13,685 bases of DNA, taken from Pseudomonadota bacterium (GTDB taxonomy: Bacteria; Pseudomonadota; Gammaproteobacteria; Burkholderiales; Thiobacillaceae). Every line of letters starts with the position of its first letter. Position 1 is the stretch's first letter. The position numbers were made by a program, and so were the translations under genes. Under the pieces are notes generated by a model, which was not told where the DNA came from, did no database searches, and saw only the letters and a list, made by a program, of their open reading frames with translations. The stretch is taken from the NCBI GenBank assembly GCA_021791235.1, contig JAJYXA010000556.1, positions 1-13,685 on the forward strand. Reading direction: 5' to 3'. Of the stretch, positions 6,030 to 13,415 are shown piece after piece.

Positions 6030-6115
6030 GGTTCGGGGAAATCCTGGCCGGGGGATACGGAATAGTGCAGGGCATGAAATTTCAGGCCGCCCGGCACATT
6101 ACGCGCGCCGCTCAC
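6026..6115 (-). CDS. Possible 29-residue ORF coupled to the zinc-ribbon gene
   Basis: A GTG at 6115 has a well-placed Shine-Dalgarno (GGGAGA, five bases upstream) and opens a 29-codon frame ending FPEP. Its stop TGA overlaps the ATG of the eight-cysteine gene as ATGA, the usual layout for translational coupling. The frame can be extended upstream to an ATG at 6151 (41 residues), without a ribosome site. The encoded peptide (for example GLKFHALHYSVSPGQDF) does not match a family I know. It may be a leader peptide, a real small protein, or chance in a GC-rich region. Confidence 0.35.
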   Translation of the reverse strand: MSGARNVPGGLKFHALHYSVSPGQDFPEP

Positions 6116-6177
6116 GTCATTCTCCCGGATTGAATCCCTGAAAAACAACATGGAGGCGCGCAGAGCTTGCACCTGTA

Positions 6178-7428
6178 TCAGGGCTGGCCGGCCGGCTCGG
6201 CAAAGGTGAGGGCAGGCGCCGGAGCGAGCGCGCCCGCGTCCGCTGCGGCAGCGTGGGATTGCTCGACGTGCGCCAGCAGGCTGGGCGCAGGGTAGCCGTC
6301 GGCCGGCAGTTGGTGCACGACCTGATAGCGCCGGATCGCGCTCTGCGTGCGCGGGCCGAACAGGCCGTCCGGCGTGCCGGTGTCGAAACCCAACTCGTTC
6401 AACGCCTGCTGCAGCGTTCTTACCTGCGCGGTGCTGAGCGCGCCCGCTTCGCCCGCCTGCGCGGCCAGCCCGCCGCCGCCCGCCAGCTGTTGCGCCATCT
6501 GCGCCACCGCCAGTGCGTAATTCACCGAGCGGTTCCACCGCATCACCACGTCGAAGTTGTCGAACACCATGAAGGCCGGCCCCTGCCAGCCCTGCGGCAA
6601 CACGATTCCGGCAGGGCCGGCGCCCTCCGGCAACGCGGCACCGTCCGCCGCCTGCACGCCGCGCGCCGTCCATTCGGCCATGGGCAGGCGGTGGGCCACG
6701 CGGGCTTTGCGCCAGTCGAAGCCTTCCGGCAGCCGCACCTCGATGGCCACCGGTTCGTTCGCGCGCCAGCCGGCACGCTGAAGATAGTTGGCGGCCGAGC
6801 GCATGGCGTCGGGCAGCGACCGCCACAGATCGATGCGGCCATCGCCGTCGCCATCCACCGCATAGGCGCGGAAGGTCGACGGCATGAACTGCATATGGCC
6901 CATCGCTCCGGCCCACGAACCCTTCATGTCGGCCGCAGCGACATGCCCGGCGTCGATGATGCGCAGCGCGTCGAGCAGCTGGCCGCGGAAGAATCCGCTG
7001 CGGCGGCCGTCGAAGGCCAGGGTGGCGAGGCTGGCCGGGATGTCGAAGCTGCCCAAGGTGGCGCCATAGTGGGTCTCCAGCCCCCAGAACGCCACCAGCA
7101 CGGTTTTCGGGATGCCGTACTGCTGTTCGACCGCGTCGAGCAGGGCGGCGTGTTCGCCCAGCATCGCCTGGCCGCGCTCGACCTGGCGCGCGTTGACGCG
7201 CCGTCCCAGGTAATCGGCAAAGGTTTGCAGAAATTCGGGCTGGCGCCGATCGAGCTCGATCACCCACTCGACCGGCGCGATGCCGGTCAGCGCGGCGTCA
7301 AGCGCGGCGGCGGAAATGCCCTGTGCCGCGGCGTCCTGGCGGAAGGCGGCGAGCCAGTTGTCGAAATCGCTCTGGGCGTGGACGGGAGACGCCGTCAGCA
7401 GAGCCAGCAGGAAGAAAAATTCACGCAT
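6178..7428 (-). CDS. mltB: MltB-type lytic murein transglycosylase with C-terminal peptidoglycan-binding domain
   Basis: The 416-residue protein cleaves the MurNAc-GlcNAc bond of peptidoglycan to give 1,6-anhydro ends. A Sec signal peptide (about 1-18, FFFLLALLTASPVHA) without a lipobox Cys indicates a soluble periplasmic form. The SLT_2/MltB catalytic domain spans about 20-315: GLETHYG with catalytic Glu118, GAMGHMQFMPSTF (174-186) and a DGDGDGRIDLW loop (192-202) like the calcium-binding EF-hand of E. coli Slt35. Residues 331-389 form a PG_binding_1 domain (TLQQALNELGF, DGLFGPRTQSAIRRYQ). The tail is Ala/Pro-rich. The start ATG lies inside the end of the upstream amidotransferase gene (8-bp overlap) with no Shine-Dalgarno, pointing to translational coupling. 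Confidence 0.92.
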   Translation of the reverse strand: MREFFFLLALLTASPVHAQSDFDNWLAAFRQDAAAQGISAAALDAALTGIAPVEWVIELDRRQPEFLQTFADYLGRRVNARQVERGQAMLGEHAALLDAVEQQYGIPKTVLVAFWGLETHYGATLGSFDIPASLATLAFDGRRSGFFRGQLLDALRIIDAGHVAAADMKGSWAGAMGHMQFMPSTFRAYAVDGDGDGRIDLWRSLPDAMRSAANYLQRAGWRANEPVAIEVRLPEGFDWRKARVAHRLPMAEWTARGVQAADGAALPEGAGPAGIVLPQGWQGPAFMVFDNFDVVMRWNRSVNYALAVAQMAQQLAGGGGLAAQAGEAGALSTAQVRTLQQALNELGFDTGTPDGLFGPRTQSAIRRYQVVHQLPADGYPAPSLLAHVEQSHAAAADAGALAPAPALTFAEPAGQP

Positions 7429-9187
7429 TTTTTTGCAGCCAGTATTCGAGCAGCGCCAGATGCCACAGCTTGCTGCCCTGGATACGGGTGTGATGCCGTT
7501 CCGGCGCCTCCAGCAGCGTGTTCACGTAGGCACGCTGATACAGGCCGCGCTCGCGGCAGGCCTGCGAATTCAGGATGTCCCGCATGAAGTTCAAAAAATC
7601 TCCGCGTACGAATTTGAGCGCAGGCATGGGGAAATAGCCTTTCTTGCGGTCGATCACCGCATCCGGCACCCGACCGCGCGCGATGCTCTTCAGCACGTGC
7701 TTGCCTTCGGACGCCAGCTTGAGTTCGGGCGGCATCGACGCCGCCAGTTCCACCAGCCGGTGGTCGAGGAAGGGCACGCGCGCTTCCAGCCCCCACGCCA
7801 TGGTCATGTTGTCGACCCGCTTCACCGGATCGTCGGTGATCAGCAGGGTCGCATCCAAGCGCAACACCTGATCGATGAATTCGTCGGCAAAAGGTTCCGC
7901 CAGATGGCCCGCGATCATTTCCGCCGTGTAGTCGGGGCCGTGATAGGCCGGCATGGTCATTTCCAGGAACTCGTCGTGGTCGCGGTCGAAATAATGGCGG
8001 CGGAAGCGGTCGAGCGCCGAGCCTTGCGTTTCCGCCGCCATCCGCGGATACCAGAAATAACCGCCGAACACCTCGTCGGCGCCCTGTCCGCTCTGCACCA
8101 CTTTCACGGTCTTGCTGACCTGCTCGGCCAGCAGATAGAACGCCACCGCGTCCTGCGCGAACATCGGCTCGCTCATCGCGTCAACCGCCTCGGGCAGGCG
8201 ACGCAGCACCTCGGCATTGGGAATCAGATACTTGTGATGGCGGGTTCCGTACATCGCCGCCACCGGGTCGGAGTATTCGAACTCGTTGCCGCGTTCCTCA
8301 GGCTGGTCCTCGAAACCGACCGAGAACGTCATCAGGTCGGACACGCCCTGCTCGGCCAGCAAGGCCACCAGGAGGCTCGAATCGAGCCCGCCGGAGAGCA
8401 GCACGCCGACCTTGACGTCGGCGATCTCGATGCGTTTTTTCACTGCCTGCCTGAGGCTGTCGTGGATGGCCTCGGTCCACTCGGCCTCGGTCCTGGGGAC
8501 TGCCGGGCGCTGCGCCCGCAGCGACCAGTATTTCCCGTGGCTGATTTCGCCGCGCGCATTCACCGTCAGCGTGGTGCCGGGGGCGAGCTTGCGGATGCCG
8601 TTGAAGATCGTGCGCGGCGCCGGCACCACCGCGTGCAGGGTGAACAGGTGATGCAGCGCCACCGCGTCGATGCCGGTGTCGACGCCGCCCGCCGCCAGCA
8701 GCGCCTGCGGGGTCGAGGCGAAGCGGAAGCAGCCGAGGTTTTCGCTGTAGTACAGCGGCTTGATGCCGAGGCGGTCGCGCGCCAGGAACAGCTGCTCGCG
8801 GTCCCAGATGGCGAACGCGAACATGCCGTGCAGGCGCTCGACGCAGGCTTCGCCCCACTGCAGATACGCGCGCAGGATGACTTCGGTGTCGCCGTCGGAA
8901 TGGAAGACGTGGCCGAGCCCGATCAGTTCGGCGCGCAGTTCCGGATAGTTGTAGAGGGTGCCGTTGAACACCAGCGCGGTGCCGCTGGCGGCGTCGAGCA
9001 TGGGCTGCCGCGAACGCTCCGACAGGTCGATGATCGCCAGCCGCCGGTGGCCCAGCCGCACCGGGCCATCGGCGTGCTGGCCTTCGGCGTCCGGCCCGCG
9101 CCGCGCCAGCTTGGCCAGCATCCGCCCCATCGCCGCCGGGTCGGGTAGCCTGTTGTCGAACCGAAACTCACCTGCTATGCCGCACAT
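7421..9187 (-). CDS. asnO: Asparagine-synthase-like amidotransferase, N-acetylglutaminylglutamine (NAGGN) type
   Basis: The 588-residue protein has an N-terminal class II glutaminase domain (Cys2 nucleophile after Met removal, LGHRRL with Arg49, VFNG with Asn75-Gly76, SDGDTEV with Asp100) and a C-terminal ATP-pyrophosphatase synthetase domain (LLSGGLDSS at 263-271, VVQSGQGADEVFGGY at 364-378). Details such as VALHHLFTLHAVVPAPRTI, DDPVKRVDNMTMAWGLEARVPFLDH and the C-terminal RKKGYFPMPAL and GSKLWHLALLEYWLQ resemble the TIGR03104 amidotransferase more than ordinary AsnB. In Sinorhizobium and Pseudomonas that enzyme (AsnO) amidates N-acetylglutaminylglutamine to make the dipeptide osmoprotectant NAGGN. 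Its usual partners, the GNAT/ATP-grasp synthetase (ngg) and an M42 peptidase, are not in the window. Ordinary asparagine synthetase is the alternative. Confidence 0.82.
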   Translation of the reverse strand: MCGIAGEFRFDNRLPDPAAMGRMLAKLARRGPDAEGQHADGPVRLGHRRLAIIDLSERSRQPMLDAASGTALVFNGTLYNYPELRAELIGLGHVFHSDGDTEVILRAYLQWGEACVERLHGMFAFAIWDREQLFLARDRLGIKPLYYSENLGCFRFASTPQALLAAGGVDTGIDAVALHHLFTLHAVVPAPRTIFNGIRKLAPGTTLTVNARGEISHGKYWSLRAQRPAVPRTEAEWTEAIHDSLRQAVKKRIEIADVKVGVLLSGGLDSSLLVALLAEQGVSDLMTFSVGFEDQPEERGNEFEYSDPVAAMYGTRHHKYLIPNAEVLRRLPEAVDAMSEPMFAQDAVAFYLLAEQVSKTVKVVQSGQGADEVFGGYFWYPRMAAETQGSALDRFRRHYFDRDHDEFLEMTMPAYHGPDYTAEMIAGHLAEPFADEFIDQVLRLDATLLITDDPVKRVDNMTMAWGLEARVPFLDHRLVELAASMPPELKLASEGKHVLKSIARGRVPDAVIDRKKGYFPMPALKFVRGDFLNFMRDILNSQACRERGLYQRAYVNTLLEAPERHHTRIQGSKLWHLALLEYWLQKNA

Positions 9188-9216
9188 GTTTCTACGCCCC
9201 TAAAATCTTTTACAAC

Positions 9217-9287
9217 GAGGACACGGAGGACGCAGGGAAAATCCCGACTTGACTCTCCTGCCTTCCCTCCGTGTCCTCCGCGTCCTC
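9217..9287. repeat. Long imperfect inverted repeat in the asnO leader
   Basis: The left arm begins GAGGACACGGAGGACGCAGG at 9217. The right arm, about 9263-9287, reads CCTCCGTGTCCTCCGCGTCCTC-like sequence, its complement with a few T/C exchanges that leave G-U pairs in RNA. About 20 base pairs can form around a 22-30 base loop. Each arm is itself a direct repeat of GAGGAC-N-CGGAGGAC type. It fills most of the 118-bp gap between srkA and asnO. I recognise CGGAGGACACGGAGG-type sequence as a dispersed repeat of many environmental bacterial genomes. It could separate the two transcription units or attenuate readthrough. Confidence 0.65.
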
Positions 9288-9305
9288 TTTGTTCAATCTG
9301 TTTTT

Positions 9306-10289
9306 TTAAAACGCCACCAGCGGCGGCTCGTCCATCAGCGCGATCTGCTCGCGCAATTCGAGGATACGCGCCTGCCAGTACTGCTGCGTATTGAACCACG
9401 GAAACGCGGCGGGAAAAGCCGGATCGTCCCAGCGGCGGGCGAGCCAGGCCGCGTAGTGGATCAGCCGCAGGGTTCTGAGCGCTTCGACCAGATTGAGTTC
9501 GCGCGGATCGAATTCCATGAAGTCCTCATAGCCTTTCAGGATCTCGTTGAACTGCGCCTGCTGCTCGTCGCGCTCGCCGGACAGCAGCATCCACAGGTCC
9601 TGCACCGCGGGGCCCATGCGGCTGTCGTCGAAGTCGACGAAATGCGGCCCGGCATCGGTCCACAGCACGTTGCCGGCGTGGCAGTCGCCGTGCAGGCGGA
9701 TGGCGCGCACCTCGCCGGCACGCTCGTAGCAATGCGCCACGCTTGAAAGGGCATAGTCGACCACGCTGTCCCACGCGGCAACCAGTTCGGGCGGCAGCCA
9801 GTTTCCGCTACGCAGGAAATCGCGCGAGGCATAGCCGAAGGTCTCGAGGTTCAGGGCCGGCCGGTGCGCAAAATCGGCCTGCGCGCCGACCGCGTGGATG
9901 CGGCCGAGAAAGCGCCCCATCCATTGCAGGGTGTCGGCGCGGTCGAATTCGGGCATGCGCCCGCCCTGCTTGGGGTAGACGGCGAAGCGGAAACCCGCGT
10001 GGGCATGGAGCGTGGCGCCGTTCAACACCAGCGGGGCGACCACCGGAATTTCGCGCGCGGCCAGCTCGATCGTGTATGCGTGTTCTTCCAGGATGGCGGC
10101 GTCGCTCCAGCGTTCGGGGCGGTAGAACTTGACCACCACGGGCGCCGCATCCTCGACGCCCATCTGGTAGACGCGGTTTTCGTAGCTGTTGAGCGCCAGC
10201 AGGCGGCCGTCGGCCTTGAGGCCGGTGCTGTCGAGCGCGTCGAGCGCGCAGTCGGGGGTCAGCGCGGCGTAGGGGTGAAGCGAATGCAT
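9306..10289 (-). CDS. srkA: SrkA/YihE-family stress-response serine/threonine kinase
   Basis: From the chosen ATG the protein has 327 residues, the same as E. coli SrkA (328). It is an APH/choline-kinase-like fold phosphorylating proteins; E. coli SrkA counteracts MazE-MazF-mediated death and works in envelope and oxidative stress. Family signatures are LNSYENRVYQ (33-42), VVVKFYRPERW with Lys54, LHGDCHAGNVLW with catalytic Asp202 and Asn207, VDFDDSRMGPAVQDLWMLL with metal-binding Asp219, and RRWDDPAFPAAFPWFN near the C-terminus. The frame extends upstream to 10364, but those 25 residues overlap the divergent nrdJ start and do not resemble the family, so I start at 10289; the adjacent ATG at 10292 is equally possible. 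No strong Shine-Dalgarno is seen. Confidence 0.93.
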   Translation of the reverse strand: MHSLHPYAALTPDCALDALDSTGLKADGRLLALNSYENRVYQMGVEDAAPVVVKFYRPERWSDAAILEEHAYTIELAAREIPVVAPLVLNGATLHAHAGFRFAVYPKQGGRMPEFDRADTLQWMGRFLGRIHAVGAQADFAHRPALNLETFGYASRDFLRSGNWLPPELVAAWDSVVDYALSSVAHCYERAGEVRAIRLHGDCHAGNVLWTDAGPHFVDFDDSRMGPAVQDLWMLLSGERDEQQAQFNEILKGYEDFMEFDPRELNLVEALRTLRLIHYAAWLARRWDDPAFPAAFPWFNTQQYWQARILELREQIALMDEPPLVAF

Positions 10290-10292
10290 CAT

Positions 10293-10354
10293 GAAAACCG
10301 CAAAACAGCTATAAAGCAGATGATGCCTCAAAATCCCCGCCCGGTCGGCGCACC
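10293..10354. promoter_or_regulatory. Divergent srkA/nrdJ intergenic region with TATAAA
   Basis: This 62-bp gap must hold or border the promoters for both divergent genes. It contains the only AT-rich patch nearby, AGCTATAAAGC, with TATAAA at 10310-10315 as a possible -10 toward nrdJ and TTTATA on the other strand toward srkA. I find no good -35 hexamer at 17 bp spacing on either side and no recognisable NrdR box, so the call is tentative. No Shine-Dalgarno stands out for either start. Confidence 0.3.
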
Positions 10355-12160
10355 ATGACGACACCCGATCCCCTCACCATGGAAATCTCCCGCCATGTCT
10401 GGCAGACCAAATACCGGGCCGCGGGAGAGACCGGGATCGTCGACACCTGGCGCCGCGTGGCGCAGGCGATGGCGGCGGCGGAACGCAGCGAGCCTGCATC
10501 ATGGGCCGAGCGTTTCTTCCGCCTGCAGGAGGATTTCCGCTTTCTGCCCGGCGGCCGCATCCTCGCCGGCGCCGGCACCGGCCACCGGGTGACGCTGTTC
10601 AACTGCTTCGTCATGGGCGAGATCGCCGACGACCTCGAACACATTTTCGAGGCGCTGAAGGAAGGCGCGCTCACGATGCAGCACGGCGGCGGCGTGGGCT
10701 ACGATTTTTCCACCCTGCGCCCGGCCGGCACGGTGGCGCAGGCGACCGGCAGCATCGCCTCCGGTCCGGTGTCCTTCATGCACATCTGGGACGCCATGTG
10801 CGCCACCATGCTGTCGACCGGCGCGCGGCGCGGCGCGATGATGGCGACGCTGCGCTGCGATCACCCCGATATCGAAATCTTCGTCGACGCCAAGCGCGAT
10901 CCCGCAGCGCTGCGGCATTTCAACCTGTCGTTGCAGGTCAGCGACGCCTTCATGGCCGCAGTGGAGGGCAACCGCGACTGGCCGCTGGTGTTTCCCGTGC
11001 ACGATGGCGAGGCGGCCGACGGTCCTCTGGTGCAGCGCCGCTGGACCGGCAGCGCCGCGCCGGTGCCCTGCCGCGTGCTGCGCACGCTGAAGGCGCGCGA
11101 GCTGTGGCAGCGCATCCTGCGCGCAGCCTACGATACCGCCGAGCCCGGGGTGCTGTTCGTCGACCAGATCAATCGCGAGAACAACCTGCACGACCGCGAA
11201 ATGATCACCGCCACCAATCCCTGCGGCGAAATTCCCCTGCCGCCCTACGGCGCCTGCGACCTCGGCTCGCTCAATCTGGTCGCCTTCGTGACGTCGCCCT
11301 TCGCCGCCGACGCCCGCCTCGACCTCGACGCGCTGGCCGACTCGGCGCGCCTCGCGGTGCGCTTTCTCGACAACGTCGTCGACGTCTCCCGCTATCCGCT
11401 GCCGGCGCAGGCCGAACAGGCGCACCGCACGCGGCGCATCGGGCTCGGCATCACCGGCCTCGCCGACGCGCTGGTGCTGCTCGGCCTCAACTACGACAGC
11501 GAGGCCGCGCGCACGCTGGCCACGCGCACGATGCAAACCCTGCGCGACACGGCCTATCGCGCGTCCATCGAACTCGCCCGCGAGAAGGGCCCGTTTCCCG
11601 GATTCGCGCGCGAGGCGTTTCTGGCCAGCGGCTTCGCCAGCCGGCTGCCGGAAGATATTCGCAACGCCATCGCCGCGCACGGCATCCGCAACAGTCACCT
11701 TCTGGCCATCGCCCCGGCCGGCACCATCAGCCTGCTGGCGAACAATCTTTCCAGCGGCATCGAGCCGATTTTCGCGGCCGAGGCCGAGCGCCGCGTGCTG
11801 GGAACGGACGGCAGCTATCGCACCCACCGCGTGGACGACCACGCTTGCCGGTTGTGGCGGCAACAGGGCCGGGCCGGCACGCCGCCCAGCGCGGTCGAGG
11901 CGCGGCAGCTCGATCCGCTCGCCCATCTGCACATGCAGGCGGCGCTGCAGCCGTTTGTCGACAACGCCATTTCCAAGACCATCAACGTCGCCGCCGACAC
12001 CCCGTTCGAAAGCTTCGAGGCGCTCTACCGGCAGGCGCATGCGCTCGGCCTCAAGGGCTGCACCGTATTCCGCCCCAATCCCGTCACCGGCGCCATCCTC
12101 AGCCAGCCGCCCGCGACCGAACAGGTGCAGTGCTGCAGCCCCGAGCGCGAGGCCGATTAG
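10355..12160 (+). CDS. nrdJ: Class II (adenosylcobalamin-dependent) ribonucleotide reductase, short form
   Basis: The 601-residue enzyme reduces ribonucleotides to deoxyribonucleotides in the cytosol with or without oxygen, using B12. Active-site elements are complete: NCFVMG (Cys84), the N-x-C-x-E triad in NPCGE (Asn288, Cys290 thiyl radical, Glu292) and, eleven residues later, Cys301 in GACDLGSLN. The Cys290-Cys301 spacing matches Thermotoga NrdJ (322/333), so Cys84/Cys301 form the likely redox pair. MQHGGGVGYDFSTLRP, STGARRGAMMATL and PAGTISLLANNLSSGIEP are typical of class II/I alpha subunits. There is no N-terminal ATP-cone (the frame begins about 60 residues before the fold core), so overall activity control by dATP is not expected. 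The tail ends CCSPEREAD with adjacent Cys593-Cys594 rather than C-x-x-C. ATG at 10379 is an alternative start. Confidence 0.93.
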   Translation: MTTPDPLTMEISRHVWQTKYRAAGETGIVDTWRRVAQAMAAAERSEPASWAERFFRLQEDFRFLPGGRILAGAGTGHRVTLFNCFVMGEIADDLEHIFEALKEGALTMQHGGGVGYDFSTLRPAGTVAQATGSIASGPVSFMHIWDAMCATMLSTGARRGAMMATLRCDHPDIEIFVDAKRDPAALRHFNLSLQVSDAFMAAVEGNRDWPLVFPVHDGEAADGPLVQRRWTGSAAPVPCRVLRTLKARELWQRILRAAYDTAEPGVLFVDQINRENNLHDREMITATNPCGEIPLPPYGACDLGSLNLVAFVTSPFAADARLDLDALADSARLAVRFLDNVVDVSRYPLPAQAEQAHRTRRIGLGITGLADALVLLGLNYDSEAARTLATRTMQTLRDTAYRASIELAREKGPFPGFAREAFLASGFASRLPEDIRNAIAAHGIRNSHLLAIAPAGTISLLANNLSSGIEPIFAAEAERRVLGTDGSYRTHRVDDHACRLWRQQGRAGTPPSAVEARQLDPLAHLHMQAALQPFVDNAISKTINVAADTPFESFEALYRQAHALGLKGCTVFRPNPVTGAILSQPPATEQVQCCSPEREAD

Positions 12161-12163
12161 GGC

Positions 12164-13129
12164 ATGCCAGCCCGCCCTAAAGCCCGAATGGATCCAAACG
12201 CCCCCCGCATGAGCAGGCCGCCCGGCTGCCGCATCGGCCTTGCCCTGGGCGGCGGCTCGGCGCGCGGCTGGGCGCACATTGGCGTAATCCGTGCGCTCGC
12301 CGACGCCGGCATCGAGCCGGACATCGTCTGCGGCACCTCGATCGGCGCGCTGGTGGGCGCTGCCTACGTGGGCGGCGAACTCGACCGGCTGGAGGCCTGG
12401 GTGCGCAGCCTGCGCCTGCAGACCGTGGTGAGCTTCCTGGATTTTTCGCTCAATGGCGGGCTGATCAGGGGCGACAAGCTGATCGGGTTTTTCCGCAGCC
12501 ATTTTGTCGATCGCGACATGCGCGAGCTGGAACGGCCGTTCGGCGCCGTCGCCACCGACCTGCAGCGCGGCCGCGAGGTGTGGCTGCGCGAAGGCCGGGT
12601 GACCGACGCGGTGCGCGCCTCGATCGCGCTGCCCGGCCTGTTCACCCCGGTGCAGCGCGACGGCAGCTGGCTGGTCGACGGCGGGCTGGTCAATCCGGTG
12701 CCGGTGTCGCTGTGCCGCGCGATGGGCGCCGACCTCGTGATCGCAGTCGATCTCAATTCCGACCTGCTGGGCCGCCACCTCAAGCCCAGGGCTGCCAAAG
12801 CAACGCGCAAGCACGCCGCAGCCGAGCCCGACACCCTGGCCGACGCGGTATTGGCGCGCATCCAGACCGGCATGTCGCAACTCGGCCTCAACCACGACAA
12901 CGGTCCCAAGCCTCCCGCCATGCTCGACGTGCTGGCTTCCAGCATCAACATCATGCAGGTGCTGATCACGCGCAGCCGGCTGGCAGGCGAACCGGCCGAC
13001 ATGATGGTGACGCCCCTGCTCGCGGACCTGGGGCTGATGGAATTTCACCGCGCCGCCATCGCCATCGATGCCGGACGGCGCGCGGCCGAAGTCGCCCTGC
13101 CGCAGTTGCAGGGACGCCTGAGTGGCTGA
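12164..13129 (+). CDS. Patatin-like phospholipase (RssA type)
   Basis: A 321-residue patatin-family hydrolase with the full catalytic set: oxyanion hole GGGSARG (29-35), nucleophile elbow GTSIG with Ser59, and VDGG with Asp172 of the Ser-Asp dyad. The stretch RIGLALGGGSARGWAHIGVI resembles bacterial RssA/YchK proteins, which act on membrane lipids or lysophospholipids; the real substrate is unknown. No signal peptide or membrane segment is seen. It starts three bases after the nrdJ stop, so the two are probably cotranscribed although not functionally linked. The start is uncertain: ATGs at 12164, 12188 and 12209 are all in frame and none has a clear Shine-Dalgarno; 12209 would give the short leader usual for the family. 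It is convergent with the next gene, 15 bp apart. Confidence 0.88.
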   Translation: MPARPKARMDPNAPRMSRPPGCRIGLALGGGSARGWAHIGVIRALADAGIEPDIVCGTSIGALVGAAYVGGELDRLEAWVRSLRLQTVVSFLDFSLNGGLIRGDKLIGFFRSHFVDRDMRELERPFGAVATDLQRGREVWLREGRVTDAVRASIALPGLFTPVQRDGSWLVDGGLVNPVPVSLCRAMGADLVIAVDLNSDLLGRHLKPRAAKATRKHAAAEPDTLADAVLARIQTGMSQLGLNHDNGPKPPAMLDVLASSINIMQVLITRSRLAGEPADMMVTPLLADLGLMEFHRAAIAIDAGRRAAEVALPQLQGRLSG

Positions 13130-13144
13130 AACGAACGGGCAGGC

Positions 13145-13408
13145 TTAGCGCGCGGACGCGCACAGCGCCAGCTTGTGCGCACGGTCGAGCTGCTTGATCG
13201 CGGCTTCGCGGCGGGAGGCTTCGGCGCGGCTGGCAGCGGCTTCGACATAAACCAGCTCGACCGGGCGCCGGGGGCGGGTGTAGCGGGCGCCCGGCGCGCC
13301 GTCGCCGTTATGTTCAGCGATCCGGCGGTCGACGTCGATGGTGATGCCAGTGTAGAGCGTGTGGTCGGCGCACCGGACGATGTAGACGAACCAGGCGGAG
13401 ACGGTCAT
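13145..13408 (-). CDS. GIY-YIG domain protein, UPF0213/YhbQ family
   Basis: The 87-residue protein is essentially one GIY-YIG nuclease-like domain: FVYIVRCADHTLYTGITIDVDRRIAEHN (motif core VYI...YTG, then Arg and His-Asn), followed by GARYTRPRRPVELVYVE and a basic C-terminal helix with EASRREAAIKQL. YhbQ-type proteins are small and of unclear role; DNA binding or nicking activity has been suggested for members. I start at the ATG at 13408 because the domain begins seven residues later; the frame is open further upstream but overlaps the preceding gene without resembling anything. It lies seven bases downstream of the EAL/HDOD-type gene, so the two are likely one transcript. Confidence 0.9.
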   Translation of the reverse strand: MTVSAWFVYIVRCADHTLYTGITIDVDRRIAEHNGDGAPGARYTRPRRPVELVYVEAAASRAEASRREAAIKQLDRAHKLALCASAR

Positions 13409-13415
13409 GCCTCCA

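Noticed and set aside
7280..9148. A 622-codon open frame on the + strand, antisense to the amidotransferase gene
   Set aside because: No recognisable motif, His/Gln/Arg-rich, and the opposite strand is a full-length conserved enzyme; it also lacks a plausible ribosome site.
10501..12180. A 559-codon open frame on the + strand in another frame of nrdJ
   Set aside because: Arg/Ala/Pro-rich shadow of the real gene in the same direction; no family features.
10499..13048. An 849-codon open frame on the - strand, antisense to nrdJ and the patatin gene
   Set aside because: Its composition is dominated by His, Arg, Gln, Ala and Gly with no domain-like pattern, as expected for the shadow of GC-rich coding sequence; both sense genes have complete catalytic motifs.
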